This document shows positions 32,515 through 43,020 of a DNA stretch of 64,000 nucleotides, piece after piece. The stretch is from NCBI GenBank assembly GCA_037127315.1, contig JBBBDQ010001156.1, positions 598,001-662,000 on the forward strand. Direction: 5' to 3'. The notes beneath the pieces are model-generated. The model saw nothing but the letters and a program-made list of their open reading frames with translations. It ran no database searches and was not told the DNA's origin. The first letter of the stretch is position 1. Every line of letters begins with the position of its first letter. The position numbers and the translations under genes are program-made. This DNA is from Ascarosepion bandense (taxonomy: Eukaryota; Mollusca; Cephalopoda; Sepiida; Sepiidae).

Positions 32515-32806
32515 TTGTAGTACAGTGGATATCGGCTCGGAACGAGAAACCGGGGAGCCGAATTCGAATTCCAGTTGAATCCATTGCATTCACTTACGCA
32601 CAAATATCCTTGGGAAAGGTATTAAACCGTTTCTTCCCTCCAGTTATGGGTTAAATAGCAGGACAGATTGGGTTCTATAGCCTTGGTCGGCAACCAGTCA
32701 ATGGCAACCTACTGCGGGATAATCTTCTGTCCAGTCAGTCATGTTTCAAAAAAGACATGATCGCCCAAGCGTGTTTCACGTATGGCACTTAACTGACTGA
32801 CTGAAT
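32515..32806 (+). mobile_element. tRNA-derived SINE, full-length type
   Basis: A-box-like GTACAGTGGATATCGGC (32520), B-box-like TTCGAATTCCAG (32563), body CAGGACAGATTGGGTTCTAT, tail GGCACTTAACTGACTGACTG. The (ACTG)n tail is the family's 3' microsatellite. Confidence 0.88.
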
Positions 32807-32934
32807 ATAATAGTTGGAATAATGATTAGGGTTCTACTGGTCATAAAGTTTATCAGTTTATTACTTCATAACAATAGGAAACCGATCCCCCACTAATTAC
32901 TACATAATAATATAATACATTTCTTTCCCCTCTA
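32807..32934 (+). repeat. Spacer linking SINE and SINE fragment (composite unit, copy 1)
   Basis: Matches 35366-35480 (GTTGGAA, TTCTACTGG-CATAAAGTT, AATCCCCCA-TAATTACT). Both lie between a SINE and a SINE 3' fragment. Confidence 0.7.
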
Positions 32935-33092
32935 GCTATGAGTCAAATAACAGGACAGATTGGGTTCTATAGCCTTGGTCGGCAACCAGTCAATGGCAAC
33001 CTACTGCGGGATAATCTTCTGCCCAGTCAGTCATGTCTCAAAAAAGACATGATCGCCCAAGCGTGTTTCACGTATGGCACTTTACTGACTGA
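32935..33092 (+). mobile_element. SINE 3' fragment (composite unit, copy 1)
   Basis: Contains the body and tail of the SINE from CTATGAGTCAAATAACAGG to GGCACTTTACTGACTGA; the tRNA-like head is missing. Confidence 0.85.
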
Positions 33093-33186
33093 TCTGGTTT
33101 TTAGGAGTATCGCCCTGTTATTGTATTTGCAGGTTTATTTTAACTCTCTTTGATTTTTGAGAATAATTAAAAGTTGGTTTGCAATT

Positions 33187-34811
33187 TTGTTTTTATCGTT
33201 TCACCCCAAGCAAGGCGGTACCGCTACTGGTGCGCAGGGGGCTACATAAGAGAAGAGTGAAAGTTTAAGCAGGAGAAAAGCGAAGGGAAAGGCGAACCAG
33301 TTACAGGGGATGTCGGTGTGAAAGCAGTTGCGAGGAGAGAGTGAGAAAGGAAACGAACAAGATACACGGGGCGAAGAGGAAAAGACGAGAGAAGAACTGA
33401 AGTCCAGTGGAGAAGAGATGGGAATTGATAGTGCATTTAAATTCTTTGAGATTGTAGCCGTCAGGGAAACAAGTATACGGAAGGGAGTTCCACAAGCAGG
33501 AAGTGCAAGAAAAGAAGCTGATGGAGTAGAAGCGACGGCTGCATTTAGTTGATTTAACTTTTAAAGTGTGGGACCTTGTTGCCAGTCTGGTTGCTCGAGT
33601 AAATTCTTGTGGAGGAGGGCATTAGTGAGCTAAGCTCGTTGGAGCAGAAGCCATGAAAATATTTGTACAATAGACAGAGTGAAGCCACATACAACCGGTA
33701 AGAAAGTAGCTGCAAACGAGCTACCAGGTCGAGACCGATCACATTACAGATTCTCCTTTGAAGCCTATCAAGAACCCTGAGATGAATGGCAGAGCTGCCC
33801 GACCAAATATGACAACAATATTCAATGCACGGTTGGATGGTTGATTTGTATTGGCGCAAGATGGACTCCGGTGGGAAAGATTCCTGGCCCGACACAGTGA
33901 CATAATCTTCATAGCAGTCAATTTAGCTATTGATTCAATATAATGGTTCCACTGAACGTCGGAAGAGAGGGTGAGACAGAAGAGGCTCAGTGTATTGCTT
34001 TCAGGGAGACTCGCTTGGTCCATGCTGATTGTTGATAGGAGAGAACTCCTGTGGTGGTTGAAAGATAGCAGCTTCGTTTTAGAAGGATTAACATTTCTTA
34101 CCACAATCTACCACAGATTGGAGATCCTTATCAAGATCAGCAGCGAGGTTATCTTTGGCCGCCTCGCCAGATTTCTTGCTGAGGCTGGAGTAAATAATAG
34201 TGTCATCAGCGTAGAAGCCTACTTGAGAATGATCACGTCAAGGAGGTAATTTATGAACATCAAAATAGAGCCCTGGGAGGACACCGGAGTTCCTGTGGTA
34301 GGATGTTGATGCATGCCCGTTCAAGACGACCTTCTTTGTTTGGTTGATAGGAAAGATTGGATAAAATCATGCAAACGTCTAGTGATACCATAACCCTGTA
34401 GTTGTGCAGAAGGCCAGCGTACCAAACCCTATCATATGCTTTGGAGATATCCAGGGCAACAACACGAGTTTCGCCCGACTTATCGAAGGTCTGGTATATG
34501 TAATCGGTGATAGTCGTTAGCACATCGGCAGTAGACCTGGCAAAGCGGAAGCCGTACTCTCTGTTTGAGAAGAGTTTATGGGCAGTAAGATGTTGAACGA
34601 TTTCCGCATTGATAATAGCCTCGAAAACTTTTCCGAAAATTGGTAGGAGGCTGATAGGGCAATAATTAGATGGGTCCGAGGGTTCCCCCGTGTTCTTAAA
34701 TACAGGGGTCACAGAAAATGACTTCCAGCAGGCAAGAAAACAGAAAGTAGAGAGGCAGTAGTTATAGAATTTAGAGAGGATAGGGGAGAGTTCAAGGGCA
34801 CATTTCTTCGT
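33187..34811 (-). pseudogene. Jockey/CR1-like LINE, 1.6 kb, multiply frameshifted
   Basis: Minus strand in three frames: 3' UTR with CCTTGCTTGGGGTGAAACG (33197-33215), WNSLPYTCFPDGYNLKEFKC (33400-33490), PPESILRQYKSTIQPCIEYC (33790-33895), NPSKTKLLSFNHHRSSLLS (34030-34100), EYGFRFARSTADVLTTITDY, VALDISKAYDRVWYAGLL (34400-34600), and NYCPISLLPIFGKVFEAI (34610-34680). The region with the second catalytic aspartates (34100-34260) is damaged. It ends upstream at about 34811. Confidence 0.82.
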
Positions 34812-35077
34812 GGGTGACGAAGCAGATGTTTACGTTATGAGGAAATTTGAATAGACGGAGGGGAAGATGACTGTTAATATTGAACAAGTTAAGATTGTAG
34901 TGATCTGCAAATAACCTTTTGGGCGTCTATTCCACAGGGCAGTGGTTCGTAGAAGAAACTTTTCGAGTTGAACTTACTTCAAGCCGATAGACTATGAACG
35001 GAATGTGGTGGCATGGCGTTTCCTTCCGTGAATGTTTGAACCGGCGACACCAGAGAATGCATTTCGTCCTAGTATTT
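34812..35077. other. Unassigned spacer
   Basis: No family recognised. Confidence 0.4.
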
Positions 35078-35366
35078 TCCATATCGGCTCGGAACGAGAA
35101 ATCGGGGAACCAAGTTCGAATTCCTGTTGAATTCATTGCATTCACTTACGCGCAAATACCCTTGGGAAAGGTATTAATCCGTCTCTTCCTTCCAGTTATA
35201 GGTTAAATAACAGGACAGATTGGGTTCTATAGCCTTGGTCGGCAACCAGTCTACCGCAGAAAGCAATGTCAACCTAGTGCGGGATAATCTTCTGCCTAGT
35301 TAGTCATGTCTCTTTCGAGACATAATCGCCCAAAGCGTGTATCACGTATGGCACTTAACTGATTGA
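35078..35366 (+). mobile_element. tRNA-derived SINE (composite unit, copy 2)
   Basis: B-box TTCGAATTCCTG (35117), body CAGGACAGATTGGGTTCTAT (35212), TCTACCGCAGAAAGCAATG, and tail GGCACTTAACTGATTGA. The A-box part is absent or diverged. Confidence 0.85.
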
Positions 35367-35480
35367 ATAAATAGTTGGAAAGACAAAGCTTCTACTGGGC
35401 ATAAAGTTGGGGATCAGTTTTCTATTGTCATGAAGTAATAAACTAATCCCCCAATAATTACTTTTTATTAATATAATTAA
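35367..35480 (+). repeat. Spacer of composite unit, copy 2
   Basis: Homologous to 32807-32934; contains a short hairpin-prone stretch (AAAGTTGGGGATCAGTTTTC and AAACTAATCCCCCAA). Confidence 0.7.
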
Positions 35481-35590
35481 CCAGTCTACCACAGAAAGCA
35501 ATGTCAACCTAGTGCGGGATAATCTTCTGCCCAGTCAGTCATGTCTCTTTCGAGTGTGTATCGCGCATGGCACTTTAACTGGCTGACTTT
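35481..35590 (+). mobile_element. SINE 3' fragment (composite unit, copy 2)
   Basis: CCAGTCTACCACAGAAAGCA to GGCACTTTAACTGGCTGA; head missing, as in copy 1. Confidence 0.85.
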
Positions 35591-35905
35591 CCATAGAAGT
35601 AAGGAAAGATCAGCGAGAGGCTTCTTACATCCTGCTTGTAGATGAGAAGTTAGAGGATGGAGAATAATTTGTTATTCATAAAGGCTCGGAGACACTTTTG
35701 AACTCTACCAAGGCTGGATAGTGAGATCTGGGCAGCTTCTGTTTAAATATGAAAACTTCACTTCAGTTTTCGCCTGATATGGCTCACGCAAAGCTAGAGG
35801 AAAGCGCGTGGAGTCAGGTAACTACTGGAGAGGTACGGCGGGCCTACCGTTTTACCTGAATCCTTAGCAATGTATGTACGATTTTAAATTGAGGTCAAGT
35901 GCTAA
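35591..35905. other. Unassigned spacer
   Basis: No feature recognised. Confidence 0.4.
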
Positions 35906-36233
35906 ATGCTAGCTTTTATTTATCTAATAATGTGTGAAATTGTTGTGCAATGCCATGAATATTTCAGAGTACTGAAAGACAAGAAAATATCATTGCGAAC
36001 AAATAAGAGAGTTCTAGATTGCTATGTGATGTCTGTCCTCCTGTATAGCAGTGAATGTTGGAAAATCTCAACGATGAAGGAGAGACTTGAAGCAGCAGAA
36101 ATGTGGTTGTACAGAAGGATGCTGAGGATACCAGGAAATGAGCACGTGACTAACCACAAGGTGGTGGAAAAGATGGAAACGAAGAGAAATCTCATAATTT
36201 GCATAAGGAAGAGACAGATGAACTGTTAATAAC
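35906..36233 (+). pseudogene. RTE-like LINE reverse-transcriptase fragment
   Basis: The plus frame reads LRTNKRVLDCYVMSVLLYSS, ECWKISTMKERLEAAEMWLY, RRMLRIPGNEHVTNHKVVEK and RKRQMN. This is the same C-terminal region as at 4680-5165. The continuation appears after the Helitron piece at 36745, but is more decayed. Confidence 0.8.
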
Positions 36234-36235
36234 GT

Positions 36236-36745
36236 CCGCCATATAAGCGTCTGCGAGTGTTCTTAGCTAGGTTTTGTGTCGAGGTACCTCGATAAATCGA
36301 TAATCGAAAAAATCGGGTTATAGAATGAGTGGTCCAATTTTAATCAAATTTGATACACTCATAGACAAAGACATAAGAAACGATATTCAGAAGTTTCAAG
36401 GTTGCAGTTCTTACAATAGTGCAGAAAATCGATAATATTTATATATATATAAAAGGCAATGATGTTTGTGTGTGTGTCTGTTTATCTGCCTGTAGGTCTA
36501 TAGTTTTTTCAGCCATTTTATTTTAGTTTTTGCGTCGGGTTTGGCTCTAAGTAGGTATAATTGAAGTTCTTCGTATCAGCCATGATAACATTTACTCAGA
36601 GGACTTATTTAGCCTTCAAAATTCAGTTTACGACGAAAAAAGCTTTTTTCATATCGATACCAGGAAATCAAAATTTGACTTACATCCATTAATTTTTCTT
36701 TCAGTCTACGGTTTCGCTTTAACAGGAAACAAGTATTGCTTTTTG
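36236..36745 (+). mobile_element. Non-autonomous Helitron, internal part
   Basis: Aligns with the reverse complement of 44165-44700: GTGTTCTTAGCTAGGTTTTG, GATAATCGAAAAAATCGGGT, ACAATAGTGCAGAAAATCGA, AAAAGGCAATGATGTTTGTG, TTCAGTCTACGGTTTCGCTT. Both termini are missing. Confidence 0.75.
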
Positions 36746-37315
36746 ACTTTCGTGCCAACGTCTAAAGAAGGAATGAAAGTGTGACACGGAAATCAGAAAA
36801 TACATTTGGGACAGCGAAATATAACTTTCAAAAGCTGTGTAAAATGTAAAGAAACAGAAAATATTCCCGTTAGAAACAAATAAACGAGTACTAAACTGTT
36901 ATGTAGTAGCTGCCATCCTATAAGGCGGTGATTACTGGACAATCTTCATAACGATCAAGCAGAAGAAGATTTGATTCTACAGTAACATGCTGAGAATATT
37001 ATGTGCCGAATGTGTGGGCAACAACGAAATCTTAGAGACAATGTAATTACGATTATATTTACATTTGGATGAGGGAGTTGAAGATTTGGGCTCACCTAAT
37101 GAGAAAAAACGCTTGGAAAATTTGTTACTCCGAGGAAAGAATAAAGGTAATAGTGTCAAAGAAAATCTATACACAACTCACCTGGTTTGAGTGAATGGAT
37201 GTTGAATAATTTTAGGAGAGATGACAAGAAGGCTGAATTTATTAAGGAGAGGTAATTTTTGGAGAGCCATGGTCGCTAACGCCCTGAAGATAAATGTCAC
37301 ATGGAAGAGAAAAAA
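36746..37315 (+). pseudogene. RTE-like LINE fragment, decayed
   Basis: Remnants of NKRVLNCYVVA, the FYSNMLRI equivalent and RLENLLLRG, ending near WRAMVANALK (37258-37290). The last segment GGAGAGCCATGGTCGCTAAC resembles the 116-bp satellite core. Many stops. Confidence 0.7.
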
Positions 37316-37714
37316 AGAAGTTACCATTCATTTTTACATGTTTTATTATTGTCGTTTCTCTTTCTTTCTCTTTTTCTCTTTCTCTTTCTTCCCTTCATTT
37401 CATTTCAAATAGTTTTTAATTTTTTTCCGTTATTTTTTAACTTGTAAATGAATGGTAGGCGAGTTTTAGGGAGAGATGACAAAAAGATGAGAGCTGTTAC
37501 GAAAGAATATGAAACTGTGGAAAGCCATGATCACCAAGTATTGCCAAGACAAGGCAAAAGAAGAGGAAGAAGATGAAAACTTCAGGAAATAAATGATTGG
37601 GAATTCACTTCGCCGTTCGTTCACTGTGTGTAAGGAGTTCGATCATGAATTTATACATCACGCTTATAATCTGATAAATTTAAATAAGTTTACAAAATAG
37701 CTCGAAATCGTAAG
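37316..37714 (+). other. Spacer with second RTE-like 3' fragment
   Basis: T-rich at 37330-37430. At 37440-37570 a degenerate LINE end (TTTTAGGGAGAGATGACAAA, then ACTGTGGAAAGCCATGATCA, CAAGGCAAAAGAAGAGGAAG) resembles the RTE 3' terminus and its GAAGA-type tail. The rest is unassigned. Confidence 0.55.
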
Positions 37715-38085
37715 TTTTTCTATGTGCCATGTCCCTTCAGGACGTAGGCGGTCATGGCTTTCCCTATCTCGATATCCTTGGTGGCTCTTAGCACACTTTT
37801 TCATTTTCCCGACCCAAATTCCGCTCTGCCATCCACCTGCTCAGGCCCTTCAAATATGTTATCCGCTGTTTTCCCCTGTATCTCTTTCCCTCAATCTGTC
37901 CTGTGAGTATTCTTTCTTGCTCATCATATGTCCTAAGAACTTCAAGCTGTCTCTTTCTGAGGCTCAGTATTAATTTCCTTGTCGTTTCCATCTTTTCTAA
38001 ATCCTCATCATTGCTCACATACTCGATCCATGATATTCGCAGTATATTTGATTATATTTTCCAGCATTCACTGGCACATTGAAGT
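37715..38085 (-). pseudogene. RTE-like LINE 3' end, minus strand
   Basis: Minus strand: SNDEDLEKMETTRKLILSLR, KRQLEVLRTYDEQERILTGQ, IEGKRYRGKQRITYLKGLS, with the frameshifted equivalent of RATRD-E-WKAMTAYVLKG to the left. It stops at 38085 (ATTCACTGGCACATTGAAG), where the long dispersed repeat begins. Confidence 0.8.
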
Positions 38086-38531
38086 GTGACATCTTATGAC
38101 CGGGGCTGGCTCGGTGTGACGCTTGTTTCTGTAGACGGTCGTGACGGCACCAGTTGTGACACTGCCACCCGGCTGGCTAGTTGGTTCGGTCTCTGTTGCT
38201 GATCGTGACGATGTCGTCACAAAAGCTAGTTTTCAAGACGTCTGTTGCAACAACGGGCCACTGCCCAGGTTGTGAACTGATCTCAGAAAGCCGCGTTGTG
38301 CAATTTTAGTAGTCGCCTTTCTGTCAAAGCCAATCAGGACACTGGTGTACACTTGTGCTTAAAAATAAACACGGCACCAAAAAATAAAATTAATAAAATA
38401 AATGAATAAGGTCGAATATGCCTGGAGAGTTACGAAGAATATCTTTATATATAAAAAAAAATCTTTTAGTCACAGGAGCAGACAATACAGTTGTCAGGAT
38501 GATAATACAGTTGTCGGAATGCCGGTTTGCA

Positions 38532-38575
<44 letters not shown>

Positions 38576-39185
38576 CGTTTTGAAATTCTCAGAGCTTTCA
38601 ATCTTCAAAATAAGAATGTTTTTCTAAGTTTCTTTAAAGTAACAGAACTCTTCAATTCTCGTTAAAGTCTTTTCACGTATTCTCTAAAATTGGAGCTGTC
38701 TGTTTTTTAGGTAATGTTTAAAAAAAGTAACAAAGTTCTTTCGGGTTCTTATCGGAACCTGACGAGATTTGCCGAATTAGAAGCGGGTAATGGCGGCAAC
38801 GTGGCGGCGGCGGTGTGGAGGTTGGTTTCCTTGTCGTCTGGAAGCTCACTCCCGGCTCAACTGATTTTTTCGCCAAGTCTCTATTTTTAGAATCCTCTCC
38901 AATCCTCTCGGGGGATCTAGCCGACTCGAATCAATGAGATTGTTTTCCATCTACTCAATTTGTGGGAGGATTGTGGCTCGACGAATGAAATATCTACAGC
39001 TCACTTCCTTTCGATTACATCATATTTAGATTTTCCAATTCCTATATATTTCTGTTCTCAGGGAACATCTGTTGGGGGACTTTAACCCCGCCTGACACCA
39101 TCAAACAAATCCTGACACTTTGGTTTGGCTACTCATAAAATTTGAGCTGCCCCCATGATATATCCGCTTCGAACATGAAAGAAGA
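38086..39185. repeat. Long dispersed repeat, copy 2 (possible solo LTR)
   Basis: Homologous to 1-1490. Starts TGTGACATC directly at the break in the RTE-like LINE. A (GA)n tract (38536-38573) lies inside. The GC-richer 38760-38960 part (GGCGGCAACGTGGCGGCGG) differs from copy 1. No coding capacity. The abrupt junction and TG start are compatible with an LTR, but no matching CA end or target duplication was found. Confidence 0.6.
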
Positions 39186-39221
39186 ATAATCATATTTCTA
39201 CCTTTCTTTCCCATCTATTAA

Positions 39222-39862
39222 AATATAATTAATTGTTCTATTCCTCGGATTTTACAAGTACCTGATAGTATTAAAATAGTTAATTTTTTCTATTCCCCGG
39301 ATTTTACAAGTCCATGACAATATTAAAATAGTTAATTTTTCTATTACCCGGATTTTACAAGTATATGACAGTATTAAAATAGTTAATTTTTCTATTCCCC
39401 GGATTTTACGAGCATATGACAGTATTAAAATAGTTAATTTTTCTATTACCCGGATTTTACAAGTATATGACAGTATTAAAATAGTTAATTGTTCTATTCC
39501 TCGGATTTTACAAGTACCTGATAGTATTAAAATAGTTAATTTTTCTATTACCCGGATTTTACAAGTCTATGACAGTATTAAAATAGTTAATTTTTCTATA
39601 ACCCGGATTTTACAAGTATATGACTGTATTAAAATAGTTAATTTTTCTATTCCCCGGATTTACAAGTATATGACAGTATTAAAATAGTTAATTTTTCTAT
39701 TCCTCGGATTTTACAAGTCCCTGATAGTATTAAAATAGTTAATTTTTCTATTACCCGGATTTTACAAGTCTATGACAGTATTAAAATAGTTAATTTTTCT
39801 ATTCCCCGGATTTTACAAGGATATGATAGTATTAAAATAGTTAATTTTTCTATTTCCCGGAT
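39222..39862. repeat. Satellite/minisatellite, 51-bp monomer, about 12 copies
   Basis: Monomer: TTAATTTTTCTATTACCCGG, ATTTTACAAGTATATGACAG, TATTAAAATAG. Well conserved, with variants in the CCGG context (CCCCGG, TACCCGG, CCTCGG) and in the TATATGACAG/CCTGATAG segment that alternate in a partly ordered way. Confidence 0.95.
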
Positions 39863-39898
39863 AAAATATTTTTTTACAGAAGCTCACATCGCGAATTG

Positions 39899-39999
39899 CT
39901 TATGGCCATATCACATTGAATACACCGGTTCTCGCTCAACGTTGAGCCTAGTCAGTACTTAGATGGGTGACCGCTTGTGAATACCAGGTGCTGTAAGCG
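39899..39999 (+). pseudogene. 5S rRNA-like head of SINE
   Basis: About 100 nt alignable with metazoan 5S rRNA from GCC-ACGGCCATA to GGTGCTGTA. Substitutions fall in the loop region (CGCTCAACGTTGAGCC for the CCGATCACCGAAGTTAAG segment), where roughly ten bases are lost. Not a functional rRNA gene: it continues into SINE sequence with no T-run terminator. Confidence 0.8.
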
Positions 40000-40185
40000 T
40001 TTAGTGGTGCAGTGAATATAGGCTCGGAAAAAGAAATCGGTGAGCCGAGTTCGAATTCCAGTTGAATCCCCTGCATTCACTTAAGCACTGGTACACTTGG
40101 GAAAGGTATTAATCCGTCCCTTCCCTTCAGTTATGGGTTAAATAACAAGGGTAGGGCTTGGGGGCCCTGCTCTTAAAAAGAAATC
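39899..40185 (+). mobile_element. 5S-tRNA composite SINE
   Basis: 39899-39999 is a 5S rRNA-like head (GGCCATATCACATTGAATAC, ACCGGTTCTCG, GTCAGTACTTAGATGGGTGA, CAGGTGCTGTAAGCG). Immediately after it, 40002-40070 is the tRNA-like SINE head (GTGGTGCAGTGAATATAGG, TTCGAATTCCAGTTGAAT) and then the SINE body to AGTTATGGGTTAAATAACA. The 3' part differs from the main SINE: GGGCTTGGGGGCCCTGCTC and TTAAAAAGAAATCCCAATG. Both 5S (A, intermediate and C box) and tRNA (A and B box) internal promoter regions are present in tandem. Confidence 0.85.
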
Positions 40186-40220
40186 CCAATGAACCTTGAT
40201 ACCCGAAAAAGAAAAAAAGT

Positions 40221-40955
40221 ATTTTTTTTTTTAATCATTTCACCCCGAGCAAGGCGAAAACGCCACTGATGTGCAGGGGGTTACATAAATGTAAAAAGAT
40301 TAATTAGAAAAGAGTGAGAAGTACAAGCTAGTTAGAAAGGAACAATAGAAAGCTGAGAAAGCAGGTGCGATGACAGATACATAGGTGGGGAGAAAGGGAA
40401 GGTTATACAGGAGAGGGGAGAGAGCTAGAGGCCAGTGGTTAGTAGATGAGTATTAACTTTGCATTTAAATTTCTGGAGGTTGTAGCCGTCAGGAAAGCAA
40501 GAATACTGGAGTGAGTTCCACAGGCGGGAAGTGCGAGAGAGGAAGCTGCAGGAGTAGAATTGTCGTTTGCATTTGGCTAACCTGACTGTGAATAGGTGGG
40601 ACCCAGTTGCCAGTCTGGTTGCACGGGTAAACACCTGTTGAGGAGGCATCAGTGACTTAAGCTCATCCGAGCAGAAGCCATGAAAGTATTTATAGAAGAG
40701 ACAGAGGGAGGCCACATTTCGACGATGGGAAAGTGGCTGCAGTCGAGTCGCCAGATCAGTACCTATCACATTACAGACTCTCCTTTGGAGCTTGTCAAGA
40801 ACACTGAGGAGAACGGCAGGGGCACCTGACCATAAATGGCAGCAGTACTCCATGCACGGACGGATGGTTGACTTGTATATATGCAGGATGGATTCAGGTG
40901 GAAAAAACATCCTGGATCGACATAGTGACCCAATCTTCTTAGCAGTAGATTTTAC
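40221..40955 (-). pseudogene. Jockey/CR1-like LINE 3' end, well preserved
   Basis: The minus-strand frame is open to the stop at 40425: KKIGSLCRSRMFFPPESILH, IYKSTIRPCMEYCCHLWSG, LDKLQRRVCNVIGTDLATRL, HGFCSDELKSLMP, SRTSRLWNSLQYSCFPDGYN and KVNTHLLTTGL. It is the native C-terminal domain of this family and shows what the larger copy lost to insertion. The 3' UTR and poly-T (minus-strand A tail) are intact at 40221-40250. Nearly identical to 2551-2969, so the subfamily was active fairly recently. Confidence 0.88.
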
Positions 40956-42104
40956 TAGACACAAAATTTATATAAAAACAACAATAAATTGTTGAAAGAA
41001 AAAGGTATTACCAGCAATAAATAAATAAAATTTAGTTGGCAATAAATGACCCGCCGAGGTGTCGATATGCCATAAAAACAAAACAACCAACCAACCAACC
41101 TCTGCGCTTAGTGAAATATCAAGACCAAGACGAGATAAATCTAATTATAAACAACCGAAAAGAAACATGCATTTAAAAATTCATAGACAATTTATAGTGA
41201 GATATATAGACAATAATTGCACAGATATTTTTGTTAAAGACTAAAAACTGATCAACTGTCTCTTATTGATATGTCATAGCTGAAAGATAAAAAAAATATC
41301 GTAAAAAATTTGGCAAAATAAACAAATATAAAATATTTTAAATTCGAAACCGAATAATTTGCTACATTAATTCTATTGTTATGCTCATAATAATTGGAGT
41401 TCTGGGTACGATCGAAAGGTATAGACTAAAACATTAATAATATACTTTTTTTTTGCAAGAGATTTACAAAAATGCCATTGTCTGAGTCTTTTTATATGCA
41501 CAGAATAGTATAATACAAGTAAAAAAAAAGCATATTCTTTAGATGTTGAACATCACTTAACATAAATATTTTAACACGCTGAATGCATATATTTATTACC
41601 TTGCCTTGCTTCGGGTCTCGAGTAATGATTCGTTAAGTGATTGTACTAAATGATAATGATAATAATAATCACAAGAATAATAAAAAAAAGAATAGTACAG
41701 GCGTGTGCGTCTGATGTGAAATACCGAGTGAAATTCACAAAGCAGAAGATCAAACATAAAACACCCTGGCCGTGAAATACGATTCTCGCATTCTTAAATG
41801 GACAATAGCCTGACATTAAGCGAATAGATTTCTAAACGAGAAGGCATTTCACTTGCCAGCGCATGCATTAACCTAAGGCTGAGGTTGATCACTTTTATCT
41901 GTCCAGATCCGAAGGAGGGAGAGGATTAGCTCAACTAGAACTTTCTTATAAGACCACAATGATTGATCTCAAAAATTCTTTGAAAATACAGAAGATTGGA
42001 TGATCTGTGTTAAAGACAATTAAAGAAATAAGAAAATTCTATTCCGTAACAAAAGAAAAGCCAACAAATTAAAAAGAGAATTTCAAGTGGGTGAAGAAAT
42101 GCAA
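40956..42104. other. Unassigned AT-rich spacer
   Basis: No ORF longer than about 60 codons and no repeat or RNA family recognised. Short AT-rich microsatellite-like patches occur at 41655-41690. Confidence 0.5.
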
Positions 42105-42267
42105 GTAAGACATAATGCACCAACTGCAGCGACAAGGAAAGCAAAAAATGCAGAAGGCAATGCAATGTTTCAAATGCAGAAACAGTGGAAAAATAAACCT
42201 CTTCATGGTCAATACTCTATCCGTACAAAACAAGTTGACGGAGGCCAATCAGGGATTAAGTAGTGCA

Positions 42268-42396
42268 GTGAAGAAGAAGAAGAAGAAGAAGAAGAACGAA
42301 GAAGAAGAAGAAGAAGAAGAAGAAGAAGAAGAAGAAGAAGAAGAAGAAGAAGAAGAAGAAGAAGAAGAAGAAGACGAAGAAGAAGAGGAAGAAGAC

Positions 42397-42437
<41 letters not shown>

Positions 42438-42450
42438 AGAAGAAGAAGAC

Positions 42451-42482
<32 letters not shown>

Positions 42483-42571
42483 CGAAGAAGAAGACGAAGA
42501 AGAAGAAGAAGAAGACGAAGAAGAAGACGAAGAAGAAGAAGAAGAAGAAGACGAAGAAGAAGAAGAAAGTA
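42268..42571. repeat. (GAA)n/(GAC)n trinucleotide tract
   Basis: About 300 bp of GAA with scattered GAG and GAC. It produces spurious poly-Glu (plus) and poly-Ser (minus) ORFs. The run lies just upstream of an RTE-like LINE piece; GAAGAAG is also the tail of that LINE, so it may have grown from such a tail. Confidence 0.95.
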
Positions 42572-42584
42572 AGGAAAACAGTAC

Positions 42585-43020
42585 TAAATGGTTATATAAC
42601 ATCAATCCTCCTATATGTCAGTGAATGGTGGACAATCTCTTCACAGCTGAAGAAGAGACTTGAAGCAACATAAATATATTTCTAGACAAGGATCATGAGA
42701 ATACCATGCGTGCAAACAACGAATTTTTAAAGGAAAAAGACAATCACACTTAACAGTAAGAAGAGACATTTGGAATGTCTGGGCCTCATAATGAGGATGC
42801 GGAAGAAGGCTTAGAAAATCTGATACTCACATGAAAGATTGAAGGCAAACGTGACAGAGGAAAAGAACGCACATCATACTTAGTCTGCCTGAGTAAATGA
42901 ATGACGGAGGAGACATTAATATAAGGTAAAAATAACCAAGAGCTACAAAGGACAGAAAATTTTAGACTCATGGTCGCTTACGTCCTGGTGAGACTTGCAA
43001 TATAAAAGAAGAAACAAGTA
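42585..43020 (+). pseudogene. RTE-like LINE 3' end, decayed
   Basis: Plus-strand remnants: SILLYVSEWWTISSQLKKRL, then EATxxIFLDKDHENTM, KKRHLECLGL, GLENLILT, KIEGKRDRGKERTSYL and LMVAYVL. It ends ATAAAAGAAGAAACAAG, the family's tail type. Stops and frameshifts throughout. Confidence 0.7.

Noticed and set aside
39899..39999. Functional 5S rRNA gene
   Set aside because: Loop substitutions and a loss of about ten bases, no terminator T-run, and direct continuation into SINE sequence.
42249..42605. Poly-Ser ORF on the minus strand
   Set aside because: Antisense reading of the same GAA tract.
42115..42624. 169-codon ORF rich in Glu, possible acidic protein
   Set aside because: The ORF is a (GAA)n microsatellite read in one frame; the flanks have no conserved coding signal.
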